From the NCBI GenBank assembly GCA_902605365.1, contig CACLCM010000012.1, positions 1-45,956 on the forward strand: 45,956 bases of DNA. Reading direction: 5' to 3'. A program made the translations under genes and the position numbers. Shown piece after piece: positions 1-8,884 of this stretch. The notes below the pieces were generated by a model that was given only the letters and a program-made list of their open reading frames with translations, was not told where the DNA came from and did no database searches. Each line of letters begins with the position of its first letter. Positions within the stretch are counted from its first letter, which is position 1. The stretch comes from an uncultured Candidatus Poseidoniales archaeon. GTDB taxonomy: Archaea > Thermoplasmatota > Poseidoniia > Poseidoniales > Poseidoniaceae.

Positions 1-975
1 AGACACCAGAGTAGCCCAGAAGTCCGTGAACGCCTTCAGGCCGTCGGAGCTTTATCGCAAGCGATAAGCGCCGAAGTCCAGAAAGTAATTATCGGTAAGG
101 CACACGTTATTGACAATGTACTGATCAATATTCTCTCGAACGGTAACCTACTGTTCGAAGATTATCCAGGACTTGCTAAGACATTGATGACCAACACCTT
201 CGCAGATGCGTTGGGTTGTGATTTCAAGCGTGTTCAGTTTACACCGGATTTGCTACCTGCAGATATCACCGGTACGAACATCTACGATGCAAAGAAGGGA
301 GAATTTACCTTCAAGCCAGGTCCACTATTCTGTAACCTGCTTCTTGCTGACGAGATTAACCGTGCTCCTCCTAAGACCCAAGCGGCTTTGCTTGAGGCTA
401 TGCAGGAGAAGCAGGTGACTATCGGAACAGTCACTCACAAATTACCAGCACCATTCATTGTTATGGCGACACAGAACCCTGTTGAACAGGAAGGTACCTA
501 CCCTCTACCTGAGGCGCAATTGGACCGTTTCATGTTCAAGATGAGTGTCGGTTACCCTGACCGTGCAGACGAAGATGAAATCCTAGCCCGACGTATTAAC
601 CGTGGAAAGGATGCAGTCGATGTCGACGTCATTACAGACCCACAACGTGTAATCGCTATGCAACAGGCTTGTGAAGACATCTATGTCGACCCAGCCCTAC
701 GTATGTACATGGTCGAGATTGTAACAAGAACTCGTGAGGACCCTCGTGTTCTCGTAGGTTCTTCACCTCGTGGTTCTCAGGCATTACTGAAGACCTCACG
801 CGCAGCAGCAGCTCTTCGTGGCCGTGATTTCGTCACACCTGACGACATCAAGACCGTGTCAGAACTTGCACTTGCTCACAGGATTATTCTGAAGCCAGAA
901 CACCAAATCAAAGGTTTGGAAGCTGGAGAAGTTGTTCAGACAATCCTACGCGAAGTACCTGTACCAACAGTTTGA
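1..975 (+). CDS. MoxR-family AAA+ ATPase, 5' end outside window
   Basis: The frame is open from base 1, so the start lies upstream and 324 codons are visible. MoxR ATPases are chaperone-like AAA+ proteins that usually act with DUF58 or VWA-domain partners. Visible codons 53-61 hold the P-loop in its usual MoxR form (EDYPGLAKT, Lys at 60). Walker B is LLADEINR, with Asp-Glu at codons 117-118, and the sensor region is ATQNP at 156-160. The C-terminal lid carries VGSSPRGSQALLK and the VTPDDIK segment typical of the family. The DUF58 gene follows after 35 bases, the classical MoxR-DUF58 pairing. The family call is secure; the substrate is unknown. Confidence 0.95.
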   Translation, partial: RHQSSPEVRERLQAVGALSQAISAEVQKVIIGKAHVIDNVLINILSNGNLLFEDYPGLAKTLMTNTFADALGCDFKRVQFTPDLLPADITGTNIYDAKKGEFTFKPGPLFCNLLLADEINRAPPKTQAALLEAMQEKQVTIGTVTHKLPAPFIVMATQNPVEQEGTYPLPEAQLDRFMFKMSVGYPDRADEDEILARRINRGKDAVDVDVITDPQRVIAMQQACEDIYVDPALRMYMVEIVTRTREDPRVLVGSSPRGSQALLKTSRAAAALRGRDFVTPDDIKTVSELALAHRIILKPEHQIKGLEAGEVVQTILREVPVPTV

Positions 976-1010
976 TCGGAGTATTCGAGAAATAGAGAGA
1001 GGTGCGTAGC

Positions 1011-2324
1011 ATGTGGAGTCGTAAGAGTGCAATGTTAGGGTCCCTAGCAGTAGCAATGTATTTGCTTGGCCTGACGTTAAGGAATTCTCAATTGGTTACC
1101 ATTGCGGTGGTAATCTTTGTGTTCCTGACGTGGGCTGCACTTTTCGGCAGTCATGCTGATGTTTCTGCCAGTGGCAGACGTGCTGAAGAATGGTCTGGAG
1201 AAGAAGGAGTTTCTCTTTCAAATGTTTCAGCCATGCGTAAACTCTCTAGCGCCCGAATTTTCGAAGATGGTGATGTAGGAGTGACGCTGCGAATGCAAAA
1301 TCACTCAGCTTTGGGGAAGATTCTCGAAGTTAAGGATAGAGTTCCAGAAGTAATGCGTATCAAAGATGGTGCAAATTACATTTTGATGGAACTCGGCCCT
1401 CGTCGTGAAACCTTCATTGAATACACCGTTGAATGTCCACTTAGAGGATTCTACAGTCTAGGACCGGTTGCTGTCCGTGTCCAAGACCCATTCGGATTAT
1501 TCCACAAGGAAAAGGAACTGCATGTCTACAATGACTTCCTTGTGTTCCCGAAGATGGAAGACCTGAAAGAAACATTCGTCAAATCCCGTGTTCCGAAGAT
1601 TTTCACTGGTGCGGTAAACATCCGACAACCAGGGCCAGGTTCTGAGTTCTACTCACTGCGTGAGTATTTCGAAGGAGATTCATTCCGTTCAATTAACTGG
1701 TCAGCATATGCTAGAAGTGGTAAGTTGATGGTAAACGAGCGTGAGAGAGACGCAGTCAGTGACATTATTCTGATTGTTGACTCTCGTGCAGTTTCCGAAA
1801 CCGGACCTGTTTCTAGGAATGCTTTGGTATATTCTACTAGGGCAGCAGCAAGTCTTGCTAAGTATTTCTTAGGACGACGTGACTCTGTTGGATTGATTAC
1901 TTACAGTGATGAAGTTGTGAGTGTTGACCGTGATACTGGTAAGAAGCAATTGTACGTAATTTTGACTAAACTTGCTGGAGCAATGGCAAAAGGAAACATC
2001 CCATTACAGGTTGTAGTAAACCGAATTTTGCCTCATATTAACAAGGGAAGTCCAATCATCGTTCTTTCTAATTTAGAGGATGACCCGACTATAGTAAGCG
2101 CTCTACGTGATTTCAGGGCTCGTGATTTCGATGTCACAGTTCTATCACCATCAAGCCTTGAATTCGAGTTTGATGCAAAGAGATTAGATCGTACAGGCTA
2201 CGAGGTCTTGAAGACTGAAAGAGATGTATTGATTAGTGAATTACGCGGTTTGGGAGTCAACATCATGGATTGGGAGCCTGACATGCTTCTGTCAACTGCA
2301 CTTGCTGGGGCAAGAGGATTCTGA
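1011..2324 (+). CDS. DUF58 domain protein, MoxR partner
   Basis: A 437-residue protein with two closely spaced N-terminal membrane helices (about residues 8-45) and a long cytoplasmic part. The DUF58 signature is clear around residues 210-245: PGPGSEFYSLREYFEGD, then RSINWSAYARSGKLMVNE. The region after it resembles a von Willebrand A fold (DIILIVDSR), but the metal-site DxSxS motif is incomplete. I chose the ATG at 1011 because GAGAGGTG lies eight bases upstream; a GTG at 1002 is in frame but overlaps that ribosome-binding site. It sits between the MoxR gene and a membrane protein. DUF58 proteins are thought to be clients or adaptors of MoxR; the job here is not visible. Confidence 0.9.
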   Translation: MWSRKSAMLGSLAVAMYLLGLTLRNSQLVTIAVVIFVFLTWAALFGSHADVSASGRRAEEWSGEEGVSLSNVSAMRKLSSARIFEDGDVGVTLRMQNHSALGKILEVKDRVPEVMRIKDGANYILMELGPRRETFIEYTVECPLRGFYSLGPVAVRVQDPFGLFHKEKELHVYNDFLVFPKMEDLKETFVKSRVPKIFTGAVNIRQPGPGSEFYSLREYFEGDSFRSINWSAYARSGKLMVNERERDAVSDIILIVDSRAVSETGPVSRNALVYSTRAAASLAKYFLGRRDSVGLITYSDEVVSVDRDTGKKQLYVILTKLAGAMAKGNIPLQVVVNRILPHINKGSPIIVLSNLEDDPTIVSALRDFRARDFDVTVLSPSSLEFEFDAKRLDRTGYEVLKTERDVLISELRGLGVNIMDWEPDMLLSTALAGARGF

Positions 2325-2336
2325 GGAGGGAATATT

Positions 2337-3251
2337 ATGGCAATGAAATCCGGTGATACAGCACATCTGTATGATGGAAAGACCGTTCGTTCGGCTGCTC
2401 CTTCAAGAAAGAAACTTGCAGGCACTGCATCTTCAACAGGAGAAATCCCCAAAGATGCAATTCCTACAGTTGAAATTCCTACTTTCATCGAAAGCCTACT
2501 TGGCGGACCTTTGGTTCCAAAGATGAAGTTCCTACCTGCTGATAAAATGGTTCAAAACCTTCAGCTTGGATGCTATGGAGTTCTTATTGCTCTGGGTATT
2601 CTAACCTATATCGTGACACCTGCGGTTGGAACTCTTTGGTTCGCAATCACTGGTTCTATGGCTGCCGCTAACATTCTACAACTAATGGTGGTCGTAGGCG
2701 CTGTTGGAACTGGTTTCTGGGGAACTATGTCTCGAGATGCACGCTTTATGCTTACATCTTATGTCCTATTCATCGTCTCTGTAATGAGATTCGCATCATC
2801 CAAGGTTTCACTGTCCCAAGATTTGTTTGGATTTGGTGACAGTCAATTTATGCTTACAGTTCTAGTGGTAATTTACGCAGTTCTTCTGGTAATGTATTTC
2901 GAATTATCAAACGGAGTACTTCGTTTCAGTATGCTAGATACTTCCATCCGTACACGTGAAGTATATGTCATGAACGTGAAGAAAATTATTGGAAAGTACC
3001 ACCGCTCTCTAGTTATCAATCCAATTATCGCAGGCTCGTTAGCAATGCTTGTTCTTTCAGTCAACACAATTCTGCCTGCTTTCGTTTCACTATTCTCTGA
3101 GCAAACAGCTCTACGAATGGAAGAATCGGTTGAATTGATCTCAGTTTACGGGGTTGCATTGGGAACGCTGTTTGTGTTCCTTATCGTTGGAGGACTATTC
3201 GCTCTAGACCTTCCAACTCACTTGCAGTCTTGGAGAGAAAACAAAGACTGA
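2337..3251 (+). CDS. six-helix membrane protein of the MoxR-DUF58 operon
   Basis: I do not recognise a family for this 304-residue protein. About 70 polar, presumably cytoplasmic residues precede six predicted membrane helices, at roughly residues 78-105, 108-130, 138-158, 165-188, 228-255 and 265-292. No enzymatic motif is visible. The start has a strong ribosome-binding site (GAGGAGGG, six bases upstream) and lies 12 bases after the DUF58 stop, so the three genes are probably one transcript. MoxR-DUF58 operons elsewhere often carry a transglutaminase-like or VWA membrane protein at this place; neither domain is seen. The 3' end overlaps the convergent aspartate kinase gene by 34 bases. Confidence 0.8.
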   Translation: MAMKSGDTAHLYDGKTVRSAAPSRKKLAGTASSTGEIPKDAIPTVEIPTFIESLLGGPLVPKMKFLPADKMVQNLQLGCYGVLIALGILTYIVTPAVGTLWFAITGSMAAANILQLMVVVGAVGTGFWGTMSRDARFMLTSYVLFIVSVMRFASSKVSLSQDLFGFGDSQFMLTVLVVIYAVLLVMYFELSNGVLRFSMLDTSIRTREVYVMNVKKIIGKYHRSLVINPIIAGSLAMLVLSVNTILPAFVSLFSEQTALRMEESVELISVYGVALGTLFVFLIVGGLFALDLPTHLQSWRENKD

Positions 3252-4462
3252 TACAATTCTAATATCGTACCCGACAAATCGTCGGTGTCTATGATATATC
3301 TAGCACCGTATTCATTTTTAGATACAAGTTCATGTTCAATTTTCTTGGAACCTGTGTTTCCTATAATTGATATAATTCCAGTTCTGTATTCGATTTTCCC
3401 ATGAATAAGATTCTCATAATCTTGTAAATCATGGGTTGGTACAATTAATTTCATACCCTCTCTAGTAGATTCCATCAACCAAGGCTCAACTCCTAAAGAT
3501 TCAATGCGTGACAATAAATCACTGTTCAATGGGCCTTCTTGAGTAATCACGGAAACCCCTGGCTGGCAGCCAATTGCTACTATTGAATCCAAATCGAAAT
3601 CTGGTCCAATTACGGTGGGAGCATCAGTAGTTGGATTTTTGATATTTCTAATCTCCAAGGGTATTCCTGGTTCAATTAACGGAGATACTGTTGCAGGATG
3701 TATTACAGGAGTTCCATGTAGTGCTAATTCTGATGCCTGGCCATACCCAAGGTAATCGATTGCAGGTGTTTCAATACCCCAGCGAGGATTCAATCTCTTT
3801 ATTCCATCAACATCTTTCCATAAAATCAATTTTGATGCGTTCATCAAGTTTGCAAATGCTGCAGCAGAATGATCCGAACCTCCTCTAGACAAAATTGCGA
3901 TATCGCCATCCTCTCCTTCTCCAAACCATCCAGTTAGAATTGGTATGCCTATCAATTTCTCACGTTCTAATTTTTCAGATGATGCAGAAATATCAATTTC
4001 ACTAGCCCTGCCCTTTCCTTTGAGTTTCAAACCAATGTCTTCAGCCCCAATTGGATTGGCGTCTAGCCCAATTGAGCGGAGCCTGTGAGCTACAGCGAGT
4101 GCACTCAAGCGTTCCCCTGCTGCCAGAATTAGGTTTTCAGACCTCAGTGAATATTCACCACTAGAGAGATTAACTAATTCATTGGAAATTCCTGAGATAA
4201 CTTTCTTGAATAATTCACTAAATTCTCCAGTATCTAGTCCCGGGGCGAATAAAAGGTGCTGAGATTTGAGGTCATTGACTAATCTGCCCGCATATTGTGG
4301 CTCTCTTGCTGCACGAAATAGCCTGTCAGTCATTCCCCATAAGGCGGAAACAACCACGAGTGGCCTGCCTGGAACACTTTGAATGACTTCTGCTATACGG
4401 TCGATATCACTACCTTCACGTAAACAAGAACCGCCAAATTTGTGAACTACAAATTCATCCAT
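3218..4462 (-). CDS. lysC: aspartate kinase
   Basis: Phosphorylates aspartate, the first step towards aspartate semialdehyde and the Lys/Thr/Met family. The 414-residue protein begins with the amino-acid kinase motif KFGGS (residues 8-12), and LSRGGSDHSAAAF near residue 190 is the aspartate kinase nucleotide/substrate signature. The last roughly 120 residues should be a regulatory ACT region (VAIGCQPGVSVITQEG), though its end is divergent. The start is decided by AAGGAGGA seven bases before the ATG; this site lies inside the end of aroC and the two genes overlap by eight bases. It is the last gene of the shikimate operon, which makes sense because archaeal ADH synthase uses aspartate semialdehyde. 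A homoserine dehydrogenase domain is absent. Confidence 0.92.
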   Translation of the reverse strand: MDEFVVHKFGGSCLREGSDIDRIAEVIQSVPGRPLVVVSALWGMTDRLFRAAREPQYAGRLVNDLKSQHLLFAPGLDTGEFSELFKKVISGISNELVNLSSGEYSLRSENLILAAGERLSALAVAHRLRSIGLDANPIGAEDIGLKLKGKGRASEIDISASSEKLEREKLIGIPILTGWFGEGEDGDIAILSRGGSDHSAAAFANLMNASKLILWKDVDGIKRLNPRWGIETPAIDYLGYGQASELALHGTPVIHPATVSPLIEPGIPLEIRNIKNPTTDAPTVIGPDFDLDSIVAIGCQPGVSVITQEGPLNSDLLSRIESLGVEPWLMESTREGMKLIVPTHDLQDYENLIHGKIEYRTGIISIIGNTGSKKIEHELVSKNEYGARYIIDTDDLSGTILELYQSLFSLQDCK

Positions 4463-5444
4463 CAATATATCCTCCTTGGATACCAAGGTCAGCAATAACC
4501 AATCTTGCTACCGCTTCTACGACTGGTCTTGCCCTAGGAGCGATTACAGGGTCATGCCTTCCTTTGATTGCTAACTCCTCCATCATTCCTGATATTTGAT
4601 TGAATGTTTCTTGCGGTAAAGAAATTCCACTTGGTGGTTTGAAAGTAATTCTAACATGTATTGGAGCACCACTAGCCATGCCACCAAGGGCTCCATCAGC
4701 GCCTTCGTCAAGTTTCATACCTTCTCCCCACTTGTCGTTGTGCTGGCTTCCTCGCATTTCTCCGGCATTTACACCTCTTCCGAATTCCACTGCTCGAGCA
4801 GCAGGAATTGCCATCAGTGCTCTGGCCAATGCTGGCTCAAGTCCATCAAACCAAGGCTCACCTAATCCAATAGGCAATCCAGTAATTACGAGGTCGACCC
4901 TGCTTCCAAGAGAATCTCCTGCCTTTCTAGCCTGTTCAGCCAAAGCAATCCCTTCATCACCCTCAAGGCCTCCTAAGGCGCCTACAGTAGCCTCTATTTT
5001 CCAATCATCAGGAATTATATTTCGTGAAATAGAAGATGCGGCAACTAAGCCTGCAGTTAGGCGAGCAGAGAATGAACCTCCTCCTCGTAAATCTGCGGCT
5101 CCTTCGGTTTTGATATTGATCGGATGGTCGACATGACCGGGTCTAGGTTGGTAAGGTAGGAATGAATAATCCTTAGAGCGAACATCCTGATTTCTAATCA
5201 GAAGAAGAATTGGCATTCCAGTTGTCCTTCCATTATTGACTCCTGAAAGAATCTCGACATCGTCGGTCTCTTTCCTTTTACTCGCTAAGCCAGAACCTGG
5301 TCTGCGAGAAACCATGTCGGTAATTAATTGCTCTAAGTCGAACTCAACATTAGCGGGCATTCCTTCTATAAGTGCGCCTACTGCGGGGCCATGAGACTCT
5401 CCAAAGAGAGTTACAATCATGTTCTCACCTAGACTCATGCGCAT
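4455..5444 (-). CDS. aroC: chorismate synthase
   Basis: Converts EPSP to chorismate with reduced FMN, the last shikimate step. FGESHG lies at residues 14-19, followed by the RRPGSG segment near 48, DHPINIKTEGAADLRGGGSFSAR in the middle, and RHDPVIAPRARPVVEA near the C-terminus, all family hallmarks. At 329 residues it is shorter than the roughly 350-380 of most homologues, mainly by lacking a C-terminal tail. Two in-frame ATGs, at 5444 and 5438, are possible; neither has a convincing ribosome-binding site, and MSLGEN at the second would match common family starts. The gap to the upstream shikimate kinase gene is 41 bases, and the aspartate kinase start is embedded in its end. Confidence 0.95.
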   Translation of the reverse strand: MRMSLGENMIVTLFGESHGPAVGALIEGMPANVEFDLEQLITDMVSRRPGSGLASKRKETDDVEILSGVNNGRTTGMPILLLIRNQDVRSKDYSFLPYQPRPGHVDHPINIKTEGAADLRGGGSFSARLTAGLVAASSISRNIIPDDWKIEATVGALGGLEGDEGIALAEQARKAGDSLGSRVDLVITGLPIGLGEPWFDGLEPALARALMAIPAARAVEFGRGVNAGEMRGSQHNDKWGEGMKLDEGADGALGGMASGAPIHVRITFKPPSGISLPQETFNQISGMMEELAIKGRHDPVIAPRARPVVEAVARLVIADLGIQGGYIDG

Positions 5445-5485
5445 TGTATCAAGCCACTTGAGCAGGGTCCTATTGAAGAATGTGA

Positions 5486-6370
5486 TTACTCTTCGTCCGA
5501 TGGTTCAAATTCGGCATTGATGACCTTAGTTAGCCTTATTTCGACATGGTCAAATTTCTCATACCACTGAATCAGCCTTTCAATCGAAGGTTTGCTGATA
5601 GCAGGAATAAAGATTGCAATCGCAGGTCCAGAACCACTCATTCCTGCGGCTCTAGCACCATTTACGAATGCGTCATTGGACATTCTTCTGCCCTCTGCGT
5701 CATTTAATGCCCCAACCACTCCTCTACCATTCCAGGTTAAAGCAACTAAATCCTTACCTTCTTGTAAAGCCGTCAAAGCTTGTGAAAATGCTTGTTGATG
5801 GAATGTGAAATTTTCCATCTCTGGTCTTTTATCCCTATCTCCGCGCAAGACTAGTAGAACAGTCCAGTCATCAGAATTAGGCCCAACCGATTCCAAAAGC
5901 ATACCACTACGTGCATCCTCTGCATTAGAATCGATCAATTTCCATCCACCATCCAACGCCGCCCAAGAGTCATCATAACTTCCAGTTAATGATACTCCGG
6001 AACTTAATTGTGCAGCAGCAGAAAGGTCCACAATATCTGCTTTTTCGAGTTCTATACCTGTTGCTTCACATAATGCTTTGATTGCAGCAACAGACACTCC
6101 TGCACTTGATTTCAAACCTTGACGAGGGGGGATTTCTGACTTAACCGACCAAAATAGTTCACCTTCGGGAACTGCTAGTCCAGCATCTTTCCAAGATTTC
6201 ATTACTGCCTCTAAAAGGCCATCAGGGTCTTCTAATTGCCTTCTTGGCTCCTTGTCCAGCAGTCTTACTTTGACAGGTAAATTTAGTGCGAGTGATGCGC
6301 CATAGCCAAGTCCGGCTGCATGAAGGAGACTACATCCCCCGTTTGCATTGCCAGAACCTAATACAGCCAT
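5486..6370 (-). CDS. aroK: archaeal shikimate kinase, GHMP superfamily
   Basis: ATP-dependent phosphorylation of shikimate by the archaeal GHMP-type enzyme, unrelated to bacterial AroK. The 294-residue protein starts AVLGSGNANGG, carries the GHMP phosphate-binding motif PPRQGLKSSA at residues 81-90, and has the third motif MSGSGPAIAIF near residue 245. I place the start at the ATG at 6370 because AGGTAGGTG lies six bases upstream; a GTG three codons earlier would begin directly at the stop of the preceding gene. It lies between dehydroquinate synthase II and chorismate synthase, which supports shikimate rather than homoserine or mevalonate as substrate. Confidence 0.9.
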   Translation of the reverse strand: MAVLGSGNANGGCSLLHAAGLGYGASLALNLPVKVRLLDKEPRRQLEDPDGLLEAVMKSWKDAGLAVPEGELFWSVKSEIPPRQGLKSSAGVSVAAIKALCEATGIELEKADIVDLSAAAQLSSGVSLTGSYDDSWAALDGGWKLIDSNAEDARSGMLLESVGPNSDDWTVLLVLRGDRDKRPEMENFTFHQQAFSQALTALQEGKDLVALTWNGRGVVGALNDAEGRRMSNDAFVNGARAAGMSGSGPAIAIFIPAISKPSIERLIQWYEKFDHVEIRLTKVINAEFEPSDEE

Positions 6371-6379
6371 TTTGTGCAC

Positions 6380-7354
6380 CTACCTTTCTTTGACCTCTGC
6401 GCTAATTGGAATGCCAATATGCCTGCCACCACCGCCACTCCATCCTAGCAAAGTTGTACCTTCAGCCAGTTCGGTTATTGATACAATTTCGTTTGTCGCA
6501 GTGACGAGTCGCACGGTCTCTGCCTGTTGCAAGAGTGTACCTGCTTCATTATGCTTTTCATCCCTCCATCGGAATAAAATAAACGGCCGTCTTTCGATTT
6601 TAATTCGTCCAACTATTGCACTTCGAGAAGTGCCTGATTCACTTAGAACCATTATTTCATCTCCCATTTTTAATTCCGATAAGTAAGAAGTGGAACCATC
6701 TGCTTTGAGAATATAGGAATGTGCTGCTCCGGCATTAACCCTAAACGGTCTAGTGGGAACGAACTCAGATTCTACAGTTTCACCGTGTACCAAAACCATT
6801 GAATTTGCACTAGAACCAACTAACATCCCTTCGCCGAGTTCTAGCATTGAAGTCAAATCGACACAAACACGGTCACCAACTCCGCCCTCTTTTACTTCTA
6901 TTACTTCTATTTGTGAAAGATTGAAAGATGGTTTTTCAGGCGTTGGCGCAACAGGTGCCACCACTTCTCCACGCTGCGACTTTGCGATCAATGCAGTGGG
7001 TAAGTTCTCTTCGCTGACCAATAGTGCATCCACTCCAATCTGCAATGCGAAAGCAGCACCTAATACTTGTTCGGGCGAAGAGATTCTTGCAGCAACTTTG
7101 GTTGGACCGCCATCGCATACAGCGATGATATTCTCGATTGGTATCATTTTCCATTCACCTAAGTCGAGTAAAATCCATTCAACGCTTCCAGCCATGGAGC
7201 GAGCCTTAGCTTGACCTTCCGAATTGCTAACATCTACCCGCCTTCCGACTTGACGTTGATTTATGTACAAGGCTGCTCCATCGACTTGTAAATCATCACC
7301 CATCAAGAGGTCAACACCATCTTGACGACTTCCAGATTCAAGCCAAATTTGCAT
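6380..7354 (-). CDS. aroB': 3-dehydroquinate synthase II (archaeal type)
   Basis: Oxidative deamination and cyclisation of 2-amino-3,7-dideoxy-D-threo-hept-6-ulosonate (ADH) to 3-dehydroquinate, replacing bacterial AroB. The C-terminal half has the family core: VLVHGETVESEFVPTRPFRV, then NAGAAHSYI and the glycine-rich ending LGWSGGGGRHIGIPI. With the ATG at 7354 the protein has 324 residues, normal for the family. A GTG at 7372 would add six residues and overlap the end of the upstream gene; neither start has a strong ribosome-binding site. It directly follows ADH synthase, its substrate supplier. Confidence 0.92.
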   Translation of the reverse strand: MQIWLESGSRQDGVDLLMGDDLQVDGAALYINQRQVGRRVDVSNSEGQAKARSMAGSVEWILLDLGEWKMIPIENIIAVCDGGPTKVAARISSPEQVLGAAFALQIGVDALLVSEENLPTALIAKSQRGEVVAPVAPTPEKPSFNLSQIEVIEVKEGGVGDRVCVDLTSMLELGEGMLVGSSANSMVLVHGETVESEFVPTRPFRVNAGAAHSYILKADGSTSYLSELKMGDEIMVLSESGTSRSAIVGRIKIERRPFILFRWRDEKHNEAGTLLQQAETVRLVTATNEIVSITELAEGTTLLGWSGGGGRHIGIPISAEVKER

Positions 7355-7358
7355 TTTT

Positions 7359-8159
7359 TCACAATCCCGCACTTTCTATTGCCTGATTGACGTCTGCTCC
7401 GTCGTGAATAATTGCTCTCAGGGCAGTAACCATTTTCGCAGGGCTTTCGTGAGAAAACACACTTCTACCCATACAAACACCTCCGCCACCGGCTTGCATA
7501 GCCTGGTGGACGATTGTAAGAGTTTCTTCAGTGGTCGAGCCAGCAGGTCCTCCTGCTATCAAAACAGGTATTGGTACTGCAGAAGTGACCTTTTGAAAAG
7601 ACTCAACCGAACCCGTCCATTTCGTTTTGACAACATCACATCCCAGTTCAAAAGCCAATCTGGCCGCATGCGCTGCACCTTGAGTATCATCTCCCTCCAT
7701 GATTTCGAGGTTTTCGCCTCTAGGGTAAATCATGCCCAATACAGGACAATCCAAGAAATGAGCCTCTTGGGTAATCTCACCCAGTCTTTCAATCATTTCA
7801 GGTTCATCAGGGCTCCCCATGTTTACTTGCACACTAACGCCTTTGGCGCCTCGAGACAAAGACTCCTCTGCGCTACCAACTAGTATTTTGTCACTAGATC
7901 TTGAGCCAGCATGTCGAGTTGAAACAGATAGATGAGATACCATGTTGGCACCAATCGAAGCATATCTAGAAACAACTCCTTTTTGTGCTACAATAGCATC
8001 AGCATGTGAGATACTTTGAATTAAAGATTCTAGGTTTTCTAATCCTTTGACAGGATAATCAGATACTCCGTGGTCGATTGGAATCCAAACGCCTTTTCCG
8101 TTCGGTAGTAGCGATTCGATATCTCTCATGTTTACAGGCAGAGGGTGTGGTATTGACAA
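7359..8159 (-). CDS. aroA': ADH synthase (2-amino-3,7-dideoxy-D-threo-hept-6-ulosonate synthase)
   Basis: A class I aldolase-like enzyme that condenses a deoxyketohexose phosphate with aspartate semialdehyde, the first committed step of the archaeal shikimate route. Visible signatures are WIPIDHGVSDYPVKGL near residue 25, MIYPRG, the Schiff-base lysine region DVVKTKWTG and the phosphate-binding segment VLIAGGP. Other class I fructose-bisphosphate aldolases of this family look similar, but the direct link to dehydroquinate synthase II settles the role. The start appears to be a TTG at 8159 (266 residues), seven bases after the stop of the upstream regulator. An ATG at 8129 would give 256 residues and still keep the whole barrel. 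Confidence 0.9.
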   Translation of the reverse strand: MSIPHPLPVNMRDIESLLPNGKGVWIPIDHGVSDYPVKGLENLESLIQSISHADAIVAQKGVVSRYASIGANMVSHLSVSTRHAGSRSSDKILVGSAEESLSRGAKGVSVQVNMGSPDEPEMIERLGEITQEAHFLDCPVLGMIYPRGENLEIMEGDDTQGAAHAARLAFELGCDVVKTKWTGSVESFQKVTSAVPIPVLIAGGPAGSTTEETLTIVHQAMQAGGGGVCMGRSVFSHESPAKMVTALRAIIHDGADVNQAIESAGL

Positions 8160-8166
8160 GACTTTC

Positions 8167-8826
8167 TCATTTAGAGAGGTGCGTTTTCACAGCCCATTCT
8201 ACCAATGCTGCTTCCGCTTTTGCTAAATGCTCTTGAAGTGTTGAGCGAGGAATTTCAGAAAGTTCAGAAAGTTCTTTCTTACTAATTTTCCTAGGAGTTT
8301 CGTAATATCCGGCATTAACTGCTAAAACTGCAATTTCTAATTGCTTTGGAGTCAGGATTTTTCGTATGCTATCTTCAATTTCTGCAATATCAACTACATT
8401 GACATTATCTGGAGGAAGCATAATTCTAGCGGCTTTCAAGAATCCACTAACTCCTTCTGGAAGTCCTCGAATTGTAATTTGTACTCCATTTTCCCCGATA
8501 ACATACGGCGGGATAACGTGTAGGCTATCAAAATTAATCGCCGCTACAGAGAGTGGATGGTTATTCCATACTACGATATAGCCAACGCCGCCAATTTCAG
8601 GAAGCGGATGTGGCACCATTGCTCCTTCCATTTTCAAGAATGGGATATTATGCAAGTCCTCGGGTCCTTTGTCATCATAGAAATCAATTTTCACAAGTTG
8701 TCGTACTCCATCCTTGGTAACTTCAAGATGAGCAACGACTTCATACATTTTAGCGACTTTAGTAATCAATCCAATATCTGAATGAGCCACAGTTTCAGGC
8801 AACCACTTCAATTGAACCTCGCGCAT
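8167..8826 (-). CDS. HTH_10 (Bat-type) transcriptional regulator
   Basis: A 219-residue DNA-binding protein. Residues about 160-215 form the archaeal HTH_10 domain: LTPKQLEIAVLAVNAGYYE, then PRKISKKELSEL and IPRSTLQEHLAKAEAAL, the recognition helix. The N-terminal 150 residues are a predicted ligand or sensor region (beta-rich, DFYDDKGPEDL) without a named domain that I recognise. It is the first gene of the operon that continues into ADH synthase only seven bases later. That position suggests it regulates aromatic amino-acid synthesis, possibly its own operon, but this is inference. The ATG lies about 23 bases after a TATA-like box, so the transcript may be leaderless. Confidence 0.88.
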   Translation of the reverse strand: MREVQLKWLPETVAHSDIGLITKVAKMYEVVAHLEVTKDGVRQLVKIDFYDDKGPEDLHNIPFLKMEGAMVPHPLPEIGGVGYIVVWNNHPLSVAAINFDSLHVIPPYVIGENGVQITIRGLPEGVSGFLKAARIMLPPDNVNVVDIAEIEDSIRKILTPKQLEIAVLAVNAGYYETPRKISKKELSELSEIPRSTLQEHLAKAEAALVEWAVKTHLSK

Positions 8827-8844
8827 GTACTAATTATGAAGCAG

Positions 8845-8853
8845 TCATATAAG
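8845..8853 (-). promoter_or_regulatory. TATA-like box of the HTH_10/shikimate operon
   Basis: On the minus strand CTTATATGA is centred about 23 bases upstream of the ATG at 8826. This roughly fits the archaeal spacing of TATA box to start for a leaderless transcript, and no ribosome-binding site precedes the ATG. Confidence 0.45.
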
Positions 8854-8884
8854 AATGTAAAACATGGGCATTCCACCTGATTTA

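Noticed and set aside
4600-5136. A 178-codon open frame on the plus strand across aroC
   Set aside because: It is antisense to conserved chorismate synthase motifs and is proline/serine-rich in the manner of shadow frames.
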